DNA of 64,000 nt from Phaeotremella fagi (GCA_001599715.1 BCHU01000003.1:1905236-1969235); one strand, 5' to 3'. Shown: positions 10,928 through 23,483, counted from the first letter of the stretch. Numbers and translations: made by a program. The notes: generated by a model not told the origin, from the sequence alone.

Positions 10928-12035
10928 CTATCGCAAACTGTCTCCAAATTGTTTCTTTGCACTTCGTAGAGGTGCCCCTCGTCTCAACAGCAACACTAAC
11001 ATGACGGAGGTTGCGGCTGACAATGATAGCCTATTGGTTAGGAGTGTCACGAAATGCGACTCACCAAGTGACAGCATATGTCGCATGTTGGTTTCGTAAT
11101 TCGATATGAGGTGGTCTACCAACTGGTATACCTTCCTGCATCAATACCGTGGAGGGAGTTTCTCCGTCTAAAATCATAAGTCAGCAAAGCTAAGCAACCA
11201 GATAAATCAGACGTACGATCAATAACATCGACTAAAACAGGTTGAACACCTTTCTCCGTACCCCCAACAAACTCAGCCATCCCAACCCGATCCTTCCAAA
11301 ACCAAATATTCTCAACCAAATCGTTGTCAGGTGCCCACCAAGATTTTTCCTCTTCTCTGGTCAACATCCCCTCGATAATCACTTCCTGATCTATCTCATC
11401 TGGACGTAAACCTGGTGCATACTGTTCACCGTCTCGAATTGCTTTGGATCTCGTCGTAGTTATGAAACCTCGATTGACTAGGATTGTAGATGATCCTGGG
11501 ACCGTTTTGGATCGGACAAAAGGAAGGATTAGGTTGTACCCTGGAACTCCGTCTTTTACTTGTGGACCAAGTAGGATAGGTGGAGACGCGAATTGACCAC
11601 GAAGTAAGACTCTCCTAAATGAGAATTCTGGTAAAGCCGACATACTACGTGGTGTTAGTATATCATCGTAGTAATAATCAAGACCCACTTGATGATTCCA
11701 GGTAGAACCATCGGATCTTTCATCAAATTCTGATCGACCTCTTCGATAAGTGCGACTTTCCATTTTAGACGTTGAATCTGCCAAACGCCAAGAAACCCTG
11801 TTAGTATGGGTACGAAGATTAAGACGATCGTAGTGGGTCGTAGTAAGTTCCTAGTGAATGAAGAAGACGATGAGGAAGAGGAGGAGGAAGAGTTGGAGTT
11901 GAATCGGACTGGATTCGAACGAAGAGTAATTCCTATTCGATTTTTAATTTGAAAATTCGCTGGATATCTCGAGATCGTCCTTGGTGTTGCTACTACCCTG
12001 GTACAAGATGTGAACAACGTTGTTAGTGGTTTCAT
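10928..12035 (-). CDS. SHY1: SURF1/SHY1 cytochrome c oxidase assembly factor
   Basis: Start MKPLTTLFTSCTRVVATPR at 12035 gives a basic, Ser-rich mitochondrial targeting region with a poly-Ser run encoded by a TCC/TCT-type microsatellite (about 11865-11900). The first transmembrane helix contains VPILTGFLGVWQIQRLKWK (SURF1 signature G.WQ..R...K). The intermembrane domain has RPDEIDQEVIIEGMLTR and the conserved NRGFI (VNRGFITTTR). The C-terminal exons, joined across introns at about 11171-11219 and 11033-11068, read GIPVGRPPHIELRNQHATYA and then the second helix LSLSAATSVMLVLLLRR. SHY1 supports heme A insertion into Cox1 in the inner membrane. Divergent from STN1 over 210 bases. Confidence 0.93.
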
Positions 12036-12245
12036 TTTCTTGATTATTAGTTTTAAGTATGTCTGAAGATGATGATCGGAATTTTGGATTTTGTCATTTG
12101 TATGGACAAATTTGATTCCGTTGATAGTCCAGTCAATCAATAACAACAACAACAACAACGGTAGCGACAACGATATCTTGAATAACATCAACGACAGTAG
12201 ACATGAGAATTGACCTACCCCCACATCCAAGGTGACATAACCACC

Positions 12246-14046
12246 ATGCAGCTCAACCACACCCTCTCATCTCTTCAAACATGGACTTATAGACCTCAAG
12301 CCATAGCCAAATGTTTCGTCTCTGATGTTTACAACCTATCCACGGTCGTGGCCCAAGGTCAAGAGAATGTGGTCTATGGTAGAGGTAAGCCTCATCGCCT
12401 GGATAGTCCACTGAGTACTGATCGTGCAACAGATGTTTTCTTGTTGAATCAGTTTCCTTGTAGGATGGTAGAAATCGTTGGATGGGTTGCGGGTGTTGAC
12501 GATAAAGAATCGAAATTGGATATCACCTGTAGGTCTTACATACCAAGATGGAGTTTGTGTTGATAACAAAGAATAGTGGACGATGGAGATGGTCAAAACG
12601 TTTTGATCGTAACCATAAAATTGGAATTGAAAGTTCATTCAAAAGCAAAACCAGCACCAACCCCGACGATCAATGGAAATTCAAAATACTATCTACCCGC
12701 TAAAGATCGAGTGAAGCGTAATCTCAACACTGAATCGACCCCAGCTTTACCGCGCTCAACTCTAAAGACGTATAACAGGGTCGATATTCGGGTGGGAGAC
12801 ACGGTCAAGATCGTTGGTAGAGTCGAAGAATGGTTTCGGAAACGGTACGACGGTTCTGGTGATTGGGTCAGACAGGTCGTAGTGGACCAAGCGTCTGGTG
12901 GGAGTTTTGGTATGTCCCCTTTGAGATGGTTTTGATGTTTTGTTAATGGATAATGAAGAGATTGTCGATTCGGAAGAACATTTCAATCATTGTTCCAAAG
13001 TCCTTGAACTTCATCGGAGTGTTTATTCAAAGGTGTTTGATATTCAGCTACAGAATCAGACGCAATCTATACCATCATCTGGACTATCTTCGTATCCGGA
13101 TTTCAGTGATACATTGAATACTTCAGAGATAGGTTCAGAGATATACGACAGAGAATACGAAGCTGAGGTAAGTGTCTTCAATGTGACAATCCTAACTCAA
13201 TCATAGCTGCGGGATCCAACCAAATTGAAATCGAGTCATTTAACTGAACAAACGTTCAAAAGGTACTTACTGGATTACATGTCAAAAACTACTATTTCAG
13301 TTTTCGAGACAACGGACACCTCTGAAAGAATGATTCTTTTAGGAGACTTATTCCCCGAATTCAATTTTGGTCAAATCAGTCAAACAAATCCTGAGGTTCT
13401 ATCGGATAGTCTAAAAGAGAACCAAAGTCAAGAAGATTCGTATTACCGTTCAAAAACTAATACCAAACTCCAACCCAACGCGTTAATCTACCACACCCTC
13501 CCCAGTCTACTCTCCAATCCGACTCTCAAAACTTTAGCCACTTTGATCATAACCAAACAAAACAAGAAACGGGAGAGATCACGTCGAGAAAGAATAAAAC
13601 TTGGGACATTCACACTGAAAGATCGGGAGATTGAGGATGAAAGATTGAGCAAGGGGTTGAGTAGGACTCATTATACACTTGACGAGAGGGAGTTGGAAGT
13701 TGCAGTTGTGGGATTGTTTAGATGGGGGCTAAGATGTGTTTCGGAGGATGGCGAGGTTGTTCAAATCACCACCAAGACGGATGGATATATCCCCCTACCG
13801 AATGTAGTATTATTACCGCTAATCAAACAACTCCTACTCGAAGAAAAACAATCCCGCGAAAAATATTTTTATTCAAAGAACGATACAAGGAGATATAATG
13901 GTCTAGGCGTTGATGAGGTCTGGGCACTTTTACGTGGATGTGAGACGAGATGGGAGAGGGTCGAACGGTCTCTTGTTGAGGATGTTTTGAAGTTTGGCTT
14001 GGGGGGGAATGGGGTTGTTCGCTTTGGTGAGGGGTTTTGGGTTTAG
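12246..14046 (+). CDS. STN1: STN1-like telomere-capping OB-fold protein (CST complex)
   Basis: Exons 12246-12384, 12433-12528, 12577-12909, 12959-13167 and 13207-14046 sum to a clean 538-aa frame. The N-terminal OB-fold region has the Stn1 pattern: WTYRPQAIAKCFVSDV, FPCRMVEIVGWVAGVDDKE, LDITLDDGDGQNVLIVTIKL, then after an insertion NRVDIRVGDTVKIVGRVEEW. The C-terminal half is charged, without zinc ligands, and could hold the winged-helix modules known in Stn1. Stn1 with Ten1 (and CTC1 or Cdc13) binds the telomeric G-strand and regulates C-strand fill-in in the nucleus. The gene lies about 50 kb from the telomere, but nothing suggests this position matters. Confidence 0.85.
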
Positions 14047-14539
14047 GTTTGTAGATTATTGTATGAGAGTTTATAATTCGGCAATTGATGACTTTACGAC
14101 ATGGTACTGTGATGCATATTTAACGAAAATACTTGGGAATATGGAAGTTGTAAGCTACATGATACTGAGACTCTGTTAAACTACTTTATTGGATCGTTTC
14201 ACCGCTCCTAGGGTGATTCAGTTAGAAGTTGGTAGAATCCTATGAAATGACATGAGTTGGTGTGTATTTTCGTAATGGTGTTTTTTTGTCATGGATAAAT
14301 GAATGTGCGAATGAAGTCGAGTCGTGGGAATATATACAATGACTTGGAATATGTAAATGAAGGATATTTTGAGTCTGGTGTCTTGAAATTTCGGATTACA
14401 TGAACATGAATTGGATATATGTATTTGTGTTGTGAGTCGTCATTTGTCGTATGGTGAAAACCATTTTGGTCGTTGAGTATTTTCGTCCAGCGAATGCTTT
14501 TACCGTTTGACCACTCCATCCTCCCTCCCCATCCTTCCC
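14047..14539. other. Convergent 3' intergenic region, nothing recognised
   Basis: 493 bases between the stop of STN1 and the stop of the next minus-strand gene. It is AT-rich and holds no supported exon, RNA gene or repeat; it should contain both poly(A) regions. Confidence 0.4.
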
Positions 14540-15664
14540 CTAAAATCCGAGACAATTTACAAAAGTTCTCACACAAATCCCACATCTACAAACGTCGTCC
14601 TCGACCAATACTTGTTTACGTCTGAAACGACAGAGCTGTCTAGCCTAAGAGTCATGATGATCAGTATAAATGCTAAGCTCAAGGACATACCAAAAAAACA
14701 ATTTCATTCGAAAAATCGTCTTTGGAACAAAAGTCGAGACAGATTATACCGTATGCTACCCAGTCCAATGTCCAGATTTCACTTGGTTTGTTTGAATTAT
14801 CGAGTGTCGTCATAAAAGATACCATGTCTTCGGACGGTTTGTAAGGGATTTTCAATTGATAATATAACCATGTCATTAAAGCTTCGAATTCTCTTCTTTC
14901 AATCAAGGTGATAGGAATTTGACGTTGTTGGGATCGAACGAATTGTTTTTCCATCTTTTCGTAAATGTCCATCAAGGATAATCTATCGTCATGGTGTTTT
15001 CGGTACTGTCGTACATGTTGGTATTTTGGTTGAACTTCCCGTCGACCATGGTGTTGATGTTGATGGAGAGGCGAGATTTCGATAACCCATTCAGAACTAG
15101 GTTTTGGGGGTTCAGAATTGAATCTAACCTGTTCTTGTTGAAGAAACGTTTTATAGGTGTCATCTTCGATCAATTCCTCTTCTTCCTCTGATTCTTGAAG
15201 ATCAGGTTCGGAGCTTCTTTCTTTACCTTTGGAAGATGGTGATGGTGGTGGGACCAAGAATCCTAGGGTTGTGTCTTTGATAGAATTCCAGACTGTCGAT
15301 TGGGGAGGTAATGGATCATTTGGGGTGTAGGGTGGGGAGGACGGTGGTAGACTGATATGGGACAAGGCTTGGATCGGTGAACTGAGATTGTCGTGATGTT
15401 GCAGATGGATTGAAGGGGTAGGAGTTGGGGATGAGAGTAGATTGCAATAGGTGTTTCTATCGTCAGATGAAGATCTCTGTTGACGATCAAAAGAATAAGC
15501 TGAGTGATGGTAAGTAGATGATATCACTCAACGTTGCACTCACTGGGATTGCGATCCTCATTCTCGATGGATCTTTCAGATCTACCAACATATTCTTCAT
15601 CCGTTATTCTAATCCAGTCCCCTACTGACCTATTTCTAGGTGTATGATGATGATTTGGATGCAT
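14540..15664 (-). CDS. Unknown low-complexity protein with a conserved-looking C-terminal domain
   Basis: Exon 1 starts MHPNHHHTPRNRSVGDWIRI at 15664 and joins across an intron (about 15498-15541) to the large exon. The last exon follows a GTATGT intron (about 14644-14692) and ends ICVRTFVNCLGF at 14540. The N-terminal two thirds is Ser/Pro/His-rich with acidic runs (QESEEEEELIEDD) and is probably disordered. The C-terminal third looks folded: ITLIERREFEALMTWLYYQL, TLDWVAYGIICLDFCSKDDF, then a Cys-containing tail. I do not recognise the family. It is divergent from the GGPP synthase gene over 197 bases. Confidence 0.65.
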
Positions 15665-15861
15665 TGTTTTGAATGATTTTGGTAAGAAATTGATGCAAAA
15701 GATTGATGAGGTTATTGTTGTTGCTGGACCATCCGGTTAAGACAAAACCGAGGTAGTAGGCGTGCAGATCTGGCGTGCCTATCCTACTGTCTAACACGCC
15801 TAATTACCACTCTGCACTATAACTACCTTTCACCTATCATCACCAACAGTCACCAACTACG

Positions 15862-17112
15862 ATGGATTATTCAAATTTAACATCGTATATAACATCACCA
15901 AAATGGTCAGAAAAGCAAGAGCAAGTGAGTAACAATAACAGGCAACGAGACACCGTCTAACTCCCGACAGACACTACTCGAACCTTACACCTATATATCA
16001 GCTAATCCAGGTAAAGAAATCCGAACAAGATTGATTCAAGCTTTCAATCTATGGCTGAACGTCCCCGATGATGATTTGGTAGTGATAAGATCTGTAGTTA
16101 GGATGTTACATAACGCTAGTCTGTTGTGGGTGAAATTGTATAACAAATTGGCCACCTCTAACTCACCCATAGGATGGACGACGTGGAAGATGATTCTCAA
16201 TTGAGAAGAGGGATCCCAGTCGCTCATTCCATCTATGGAATCCCACAGACTATCAACACGGCGAATTACGTTTATTTTCAAGCTTTCCAAGAATTGGTCA
16301 AGCTGAGAAGTAGGAATAATGACGGTGGCAAAGGGAAGGAGAGGGATGATGGTGACCAAGAAGATCTGATGGCTTTGGTTACGGGTTAGTATCGAGACCC
16401 ACGCTGTACTGATCGTCAGAGGAACTACTTAATCTTCATCGTGGTCAGGGATTAGAACTTCTTTGGAGAGATAGTTTGACATGTCCAACGGAGGAGGAAT
16501 ACGTTCAAATGGTTTTAGGCAGTAGGTTGGATCTGGGTAACCAAGACTGACCATCAGAGACAGGAGGGTTATTCAGAATAGCGGTTAAATTAATGATGGC
16601 CAAATCGGAATCTAAAGTGTAAGTTTGTTTCATGGATACAACTGAGAACTCAAAGTGATTACGTCCCCTTGGTCAACCTGATATCGATTTATTTCCAAAT
16701 TCGAGACGATTACATGAATCTACAATCTACCGAAGTGAGTAATTGTATTTGATTGAGCTTACGTTCTAGTACGCGGATAATAAAGGTTTCTGCGAAGATT
16801 TGACAGAAGGGAAGTTCAGTTTCCCAGTTGTCCATGGTGTTAGGGCGGACACGTCGAATAGACAGTTGTTGAGTGGGTATTACACTGATGCCTAATTAAC
16901 ACCACACAGATGTTCTTCAAAAACGAACCACGTCGGTTTCACTCAAGACACACACCGTTAGTTATCTACGACATCACACCAAATCTTTTGAATACACTCG
17001 AGGGGTTCTGAAACAGATCATGAGTCAGATGGAAGATGAGGTAAAGAGGTTGGGTGGGAATAGGGAGTTGAATGGGATACTCGCTTTGTTGGGTGTTCCG
17101 GAGGGGTCATAG
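15862..17112 (+). CDS. BTS1: Geranylgeranyl pyrophosphate synthase
   Basis: Short exons separated by ~50-nt introns. Start [20 protein letters not shown]. The N-terminus has [23 protein letters not shown], typical of fungal GGPP synthases. The first Asp-rich motif is [20 protein letters not shown] (16172-16230 region). Further on come [13 protein letters not shown], the second Asp-rich motif [14 protein letters not shown], and [14 protein letters not shown]. The enzyme condenses IPP with FPP to give C20 GGPP for prenylation of Rho/Rab proteins and for diterpenoid and carotenoid precursors. All catalytic Asp residues are present. Stop at 17110-17112. Confidence 0.93.
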
Positions 17113-17370
17113 GGCAGTTCTATTCCAAGTCCACACCGTTAACGTTAGTTACGATCCTGTTTACTTATGATTGTACTTCTAGTGATTATGTATTTTTATC
17201 TATGACAACAAATATGAGTACAATCGATGACCAACTCTTCAAGGATACAGCGATCCTCCCATACATGACTGAGATGGTACACCGAGCCAACGCCAGTGAG
17301 TGAGAGCATCCGTTACTCATGTAGTGAATCACACCTCTGAGTAAACATAAACCCAAAAGACCCAAACACT

Positions 17371-18056
17371 CTAAAAAGAACCCCGAGGTACCTGTGGTAA
17401 ACCTACGTGAATCAGCACCACATACCCAACCCAAACCAACCTTTAGAAACCTCTTTAGCCTTAGCCCCCAATTCTCGTTTCCTCAATTCACTCTTCCTCA
17501 TCTCGAAAATACTTCTGTGTAGTGTGTATTTCTTATGGGTAGGTGGTGGGATCGCTGGTGTAATTGGTATCGAGGTGGTGGGTGTTGGTTCAGTTGATTT
17601 TGATTTTTTATCGTCTTTGTCGTTATCTTTATCTGATTTAACGGTTTTCTTCTCTTCCTTGTCTTTGTATTCTTTGATCACTTTTTGGATCTCTTCTGGT
17701 GTGGGTCCTGTAGCTACAGGTGCTTGGGGGATCAACGTTGCACTGGGATATCTATGTTAGTTGGGGTCTGATTTCGATGTGAATTGGATCTACATACAAT
17801 CCACTATACATATTAGCCATTGACAGTCTTTTTGAGTAACATGGGCCACTCACGGATCAGTCAAATGGTTATCACAAGTGTAAATGAAATCTTCAGTTTT
17901 CAACGTGGATAAAACAGTTTGTGTGGGTCGACGACAGATGTAACATGATCTTGGATTTCCTGTTTTCTGCAGTTGAAGTTGGATTGAGCCATGGTCTTGT
18001 CATGGACACAGGCTACTTACTCTTTCGTAATAGACGTTCTGAAGTGTTGACGACAT
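17371..18056 (-). CDS. VFA1: VPS4-associated protein 1 (Vfa1), endosomal trafficking
   Basis: Start MSSTLQNVYYER at 18056. The next exon has the zinc-knuckle-like SCYICRRPTQTVLSTLKTED and YTCDNHLTD, typical of the Vfa1 family. A 6-nt microexon (17798-17803) is needed to read DPGLYPSATLIPQAPV into the following exon. A Lys/Asp/Glu-rich coiled region follows, then SIFEMRKSELRKRELGAKAK. The C-terminal LPQVPRGSF (stop at 17371) is reached by a short intron, most simply 38 nt starting at a GTTGGT donor near 17432. Without it the frame would stop at GMWC. Vfa1 binds the Vps4 ATPase and modulates ESCRT-III disassembly at endosomes. Confidence 0.85.
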
Positions 18057-18163
18057 GATGGATACAGTACTTGAAATGGATGGTTGTTGACGAAGAAAGG
18101 AAATGTTACGGTTAACCAACTTAAATTGTTATTGTTCACTTTCATTTTTACAACCATCTTTCA

Positions 18164-19449
18164 ATGACTTCTAATCAAACTTCCACTTCAGCTTCAGCTT
18201 CAACCTCAACTTCAAGCACCAGAAACAAACTAGTAATCCGTAGACTACCCCCTACATTGCCTGAAGAAATATTCTGGAAATCTGTTCAACAATGGGTAAA
18301 CGACGATACATGTCTATGGAAACAATACATCAAAGGGAGATTAGGTGATGAGTGGGTTACTTTTCATACACCTCACTGACGCTATAGCTACGGTACCCAT
18401 CCAACCTACTCCAGAGCCTACGTCCTCATCCCAAATCTAGATGCACTGGTTGCATTCCATAACGGATTCGATGGCCATATCTTTAGATCAAAAGCTGGTA
18501 TGTTTGATCTTACGCTGAGCTGATGTATAGGTATCGAATATCAAGCGGTCGTTGAATTTTCACCCATGCAAAAGACACCTTATAAAATCAAAGTCAAACC
18601 TGACGCTAGACAATCGACTATTGATAACGGTAGGAAATCAGTTTTTGGACAGACTAACATTCAGATCCAGATTATTTATCGTTCATCGAGAGTCTCTCTG
18701 CTCCACCTACAAAGCTTGCTGTGGAAGTCGCTCGTGAGTACAAATCAAAGTCGACGGACTGATCCACCCCAGCCACCCCTCTACCAACCTCTACACCTCT
18801 ATTAGACCATCTCAGAACCCACGGTCCAAGTAAAAAAGGTAAAAACAAATCCTCCTCATCCTCAACAACAACCGATACAGCCCGTCGATCAGCTCTCGCA
18901 AGTATCAACGCGGCAGCTGCTAAACGTGCTCCAGCGGGGAACAAATCGACCACGATGATAGCGGGGAAAGGGAGAGAGGTGTTGATCACTCCTACATCTA
19001 GTACAACAACTGTTACTCCAACTGCAAGTGGGGACATTGGTGAGGAGAAGAAATCAAAACATAGAGATAGGAAGAAGGGCAAGGGGAAGAACGTGGATAA
19101 ACAACAGGTTGTTACTCCAGTTATTAACTCTAATCCGGCACTCAATCCAACTCCTGCTGAATCGGTTTCGTCAAAAGGGAAAGGTCGGGGTGGAAAGGGG
19201 AACGTTACTCAAGGTCAAGGCGGTCCTGGTCAAAGTAGAGACGAACCAAAACCAAAAACTGGACCTGGTGAAAGTTCTACTCCTGGATCTGGGAGGGGAC
19301 GTGGTGGGGGCGGTGGTCGTGGTCGAGGTGGTCGTTCAGCTAGGGGCACGGTTATTGAGATTTTGTCGAGGAATTCGGGTGGTGGTGCTGGTACTGCCGC
19401 GACCATGGGAGGAGCTGGACAACCTATCGAGGGGAGAATTGATATGTAG
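18164..19449 (+). CDS. UPF3: UPF3-like nonsense-mediated mRNA decay factor
   Basis: After a Ser/Thr-rich leader comes NKLVIRRLPPTLPEEIFWKS, the opening of the Smg4/UPF3 RRM-like domain. Later exons give HPTYSRAYVLIPNLDALVAF, HIFRSKAGIEYQAVVEFSPM, QKTPYKIKVKPDARQSTI and, after a 36-nt intron, NDPDYLSFIESLSAPPTKL. All belong to the UPF3 core that contacts UPF2. The C-terminal half is Lys/Ser/Gly-rich and ends in an RGRGGGGGRGRGG-type RGG region, unusual in length but low complexity. It shares a 107-base divergent promoter with VFA1. Role: marking premature stop codons for decay. Confidence 0.85.
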
Positions 19450-19663
19450 AAGGATAGTGGGGATAGATTTGAACTCAATGTTCCTATTCGATGGCCGTTC
19501 GACAAAGGAAGCTACACTGGACGGTATCAATAATGAAAAGTTTAGTCATCACCAACTTCTTTTCGTAGTAACATGGATACATCGCGATCTCAAATATGGA
19601 GCAGAAACAGGTCTCAAAAACACTTTTTTTTTCCTTCCTCTCGCTCTTCAACCCAGTTTCACC

Positions 19664-21520
19664 CTAGATATTTTTAAAATCATCCGCTGAATTACTCATA
19701 CCTGACGACACTCCAACTTCGATCCTTGCCCTCTTGTGTTCAGCTCGTATTTCACGAGATTTAGAAACTCCAAATCCGTGTTTGTAAATCTCTTGAATCT
19801 CCTCAAGTGAGAGTCCAGAGGGTTCAGGGTAGCAGAAAAAGATGAAAATGAATCCGAGCTATGATGATCAGCTTCAGTCTGAGTTCTACACTTACCGCAC
19901 AAATACCAGCGTAAAGGCCGAACGTTGGAGTTGGTCCAATCGCGTTCATCAATGTCAAGAACGTCGATGAGATCACGATGTTAGCTGCCCAAATTCCACC
20001 AGCTAAAATTGAGGCTCCAACACCTCTCATCTCCAATGGGAACAATTCACTAACTGTCCAAGTAATGTTTCCAGAACCTGTCGCGTAGAATGCAATGAAG
20101 ATAACCATCATCCCAAGCATCATGTTTGACCAGTTGGTTGGGTATTGGACCCCGTCGATCAATCTTCCACCTGTTTCTGCGGTCATTTTGAAGAACGCTA
20201 CGGAGGCTAGGGCTAGACCTAGGACCATTCCTGGGTAGGTGAAGAGTAAGATACGTCTTTTACCGACTCTGTCTAAAAGGAACATTGCGACGATAGTGAA
20301 GAACCAGTTTGTTCCAGAGACGATTAGACCAACTGCAGTGGCGTTGGTAAATCCAGCCAGTGAAAATATTGTAGCCGAGTAGTACACTGCATTTTGTCAG
20401 CTAACAGTGCGGTAGAATTATAGACACCTCCGGACTCACTTAAAGAATTGAATCCACACAACTGTTGGAATATGCCTACACCCAAAGCTGTAATCGCTGG
20501 TTTCGCGTACTGACTTTGAGTGAAAACAACCTTGATTCTTTGAAGTGGAGAATATCGTTTTTGAAATTCTGCAGATACTTCGACGACTTCTTCTAAAGCG
20601 ACGAGTTTTAAAGCAATATAATCCTCTGAAGCGCCGGAATAAGTTGCTCTGATCGTTTTAGCAGCTGCTTCACGTCTACCTCGAAGCATATCGTATCGTG
20701 GGGATTCAGGGAGGAAATGGCTACAGTCGCGTCAGCAGACAACTCTAACAAAAATAGGTCCACTCACATCGCTGCAGCTTGTGCTAAAGCTGGAACCAGA
20801 CCAATAGCAAATTGGATTCTCCAGCCGCCCGCACCTTCAAGTGGGATTCCAATGCAGTAACTGAAAAATTGTCCACCTGTAATGGCGATCGATTGGATCG
20901 TTACCAAAGCACCTCTGAATCTGGTCGGAGCTAATTCACCAATGTAGACTGGTGCAACTGCCGCTGCTGTTCCCACACCTAGACCTAGAATTATTCTGCC
21001 GACAATGATTTGAGGTACTGAGAATGATGAACAGATTATGATAGCGCCTAGAGCAAACCAGACGTCGCCGACTGCTAGTACCCATTTGCGTCCAATTCTG
21101 TCTGCGAGAGAACCTGAGGAGAGAGCACCGATCAAAGCTCCACACGAGGTTGCAGTCGAGATCCATTCTTTTTCAACGTCACTCAACATGTGACCGAGAT
21201 CATCTCGAATAGATACAAGAGAAGCTGAAATGACACCGGTGTCGTAACCGAAGCAGAAACCGGAAACCGCTCCAGCGAAGGATAAAAGGACGATAAAAAG
21301 TGTTAACTGAAGTCAGTTTTCTTCTTCGACAATCATTTACCTTCTCAGTCTGTTCACCGGCCATCAATTGAGCATCGTGTAGTGCCACAACATCTTTCTT
21401 GTGACCACTGTGTTCGACAAATTGTGAAGTACCTTTCTCGAGTTGACTATTGTTACGTGATTGTTCGGGTCGAATAGGATGGGGCATGATCAGGTCGTGG
21501 TTGACAGAGGAAGAGGCCAT
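19664..21520 (-). CDS. MFS sugar porter, myo-inositol-transporter-like
   Basis: Twelve-helix major facilitator read through five or more exons, start MASSSVNHDLIMPHPIRP at 21520. Sugar-porter signatures include SLADRIGRKWVLAVGDVWFA, VGRIILGLGVGTAAAVAPVY, IGELAPTRFRGALVTIQSIA, LLDRVGKRRILLFTYPGMV and TWTVSELFPLEMRGVGASIL, with a PEPSGLSLEEIQEIYKHGFG tail. The GTAAAVAPVYIGELAPTRFRG stretch and the long C-terminal region resemble fungal ITR-type inositol transporters, which are expanded in Cryptococcus relatives. Substrate is therefore probably inositol or another polyol, but this is inference. It sits beside an oxidoreductase block. Confidence 0.85.
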
Positions 21521-22126
21521 TTTTTCAAGCTATTTTCCAAGTTTTGGTGTCAATTTGATTGAACTCTTTGGATAAGACATCCTTTGGGGCTCCTGGAGTT
21601 TTCTATTTAAACCTTTCAAAATGGTTCCAAAGGCGTGCGGGGCGATTGTATCTATCCGTAAAGATGTCGTAAGAACGGAGGTGGTGGAGATAATTATATC
21701 CATTCTTCTAAACTGAAATATGACCTTGGAGGCGAAAAAAGGTCCGTGCACTTTGACATTTTTTGAGTTCTAGCAAAGTATGCAGCCTAGGGATCCTACA
21801 TTGCGCGACCCGCTCACTGTTTCTTCCAGGCCGTCCCCTCTTACTTTTCTCCACTCCTCGCGCACTTCCGCTGGCAGTATCAACATTTACATTACTCAGG
21901 TCCCTTTTTATTCCCTGGCATGTGACTTGGAAGTTTTGGAAATAAGCGCCAAGTTGTTTTCCAGTGTGAACGTGATTTTGAGACTGGAAATTGAAGTATT
22001 GATTACAGCCGAGATACACGTTTAGACACACACGCAAAGAGGGCCCACCCAGCTGCAACTTGACAGAACACTTCAGGTGCAAGGAAACAATGCATTCATC
22101 AATTTTGAAAGTACGAAAACTGGTAT
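21521..22126. promoter_or_regulatory. Promoter of the sugar porter and 3' flank of the dehydrogenase
   Basis: 606 bases without a supported exon. A TATA-like TTTAAATAG (minus strand, about 21602-21610) lies 80 bases before the porter ATG. The remainder shows no repeat or RNA gene that I can recognise. Confidence 0.45.
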
Positions 22127-23099
22127 TTACTCCAACCCAGGTGCTAATTCTCTTGGATCTTGGCCTCCGTCTAATCCAGCTTTACTACTGACCAATCTCC
22201 AACCACCGTCGACAGGAATATCGATCCCATTCAAACCAACATTCTCAATAATATATTGAATGGTGGGTGTGATCTGATCTGCTGTGAGAGGAACTCGAGG
22301 GAATGTGGCGTGTTTCAGCAAATCATCAGCGAAGTAGGTGCTGAAGTTGGCCGTCATTGCAGAAACCACGATAGCTGAAAGTTGTTAGTTGAGAGATTAA
22401 ATTATGACTTACAGGGAGAGATTGAGACCACCCTGATCCCTGACGGTCCAAGGAAATCGGAGAAAGCTAAGAGAGTCAGTAAAATTCCGCGACCGTCGCA
22501 ACATACACTTTGTGATGCCAACAACCGCTGTCTTCGTTGGGCCGTACGAGAGAACACGAGCATAAGGATTGGCAGCAGCAGAAGCAAAGTTGATAATGAC
22601 ACCTCTTTCCTCGTTGGAAGTCCAAAAGGGAGCATGGGCTTCTGTACCGTCTGGATGGTTGAGGGGTTTGTTGATTGCGTCCGCAACGTGAGCGTTGACA
22701 ATGAAAGTTCCCGTGACGTTGACGTCCAACATCTAAGTGTTAGATTTGAATCTGGTACAAACACACCTTTTTGAAGTTGGGAATGGATTCTGCAATGTCG
22801 TTCGTCCATGGCCTCTTCACAGCGATTCCTGCACAATGGACGCAACCTTTGAGATTACCAAATTTCTCAACCACTGAGGCGACCGCTTTCTTCACCTGGT
22901 CAGAGTCTGTGATGTCAACTTTGATGTAGATTGCTTTTCCAGAAGAGTTGACCTCCTTTGCGAACTTTTCTCCAACTTCTTGAGGGACCACATCGAATAA
23001 CGCAACAGCAGCACCTTGACTAGCCAAGGATTTAGCTGCTGCGCCTCCGATTCCACCAGTACCGCCTGTGATGACAAAAGTGTTTCCGCTGATCTTCAT
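22127..23099 (-). CDS. Short-chain dehydrogenase/reductase (classical SDR)
   Basis: Start MKISGNTFVITGGTGGIGG at 23099 carries the TGGxxGIG nucleotide-binding motif. Further motifs are VALFDV (end of beta2, acidic residue favouring NAD), CVHCAGI (in place of NNAG), IINFASAAANP with the catalytic Ser, YGPTKTAVVGITK (YxxxK) and DFLGPSGIRVVSISP. The C-terminus is longer than in the typical ~250-aa SDR because of GWRLVSSKAGLDGGQDPREL. It resembles the 3-hydroxyacyl-CoA / hydroxysteroid dehydrogenase type 10 group. It is divergent from the FAD monooxygenase over 384 bases, which suggests shared regulation. Confidence 0.88.
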
Positions 23100-23483
23100 T
23101 GTGGAGTGTGTGTGATTTTAAGTTAGAGGTAAAAGTGTGATGAGGTCAATGATGTTGGTTCTCTTCTTTGTTGTTCTTTTCTTTCATGATAGTTTTGAAC
23201 TATACATAGGTTGACTTGATATCCGTGCGGCAGTATCAATCGGTATAGCAGGCAATCCAGGATCTAGTCATGGCTTTACAGGATTGCTCTAATGCGGGAT
23301 TAGAAGATCAACCCTGAGAAAAGCTGTGAAAGTTTAAATTCAAAAGCAAAGTTCCATTTGTTCCATTTCTCCGAATGAATGACATAAGTTGTTCGTAAAA
23401 TCGTCGCGGATTTGTTTATTCGTGAGGTGCCATTTATATGAACCAGAACCTCCTCGAAAAATGACAAGAAACTACATCTGAAA
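23100..23483. promoter_or_regulatory. Divergent promoter between SDR and FAD monooxygenase
   Basis: 384 bases serving both genes. It contains several isolated CGG/CCG triplets (for example 23220-23245) as expected near Zn2Cys6 targets, but no repeated spaced pair that I can defend. Confidence 0.4.

Noticed and set aside
12141..12160. CAA trinucleotide run and neighbouring poly-Ser repeat as a regulatory microsatellite
   Set aside because: Short and partly coding for the SHY1 leader; simple repeats of this size are common and need no special explanation.
12246..14046. A functional link between the STN1 gene and the telomere in this window
   Set aside because: The gene is about 50 kb from the repeats inside a housekeeping block; the position alone is not evidence.
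17371..17434. A separate hydrophobic minus-strand protein at 17186-17434
   Set aside because: The frame lies over the VFA1 3' end, is low in family features, and the VFA1 C-terminal LPQVPRGSF explains the region better.
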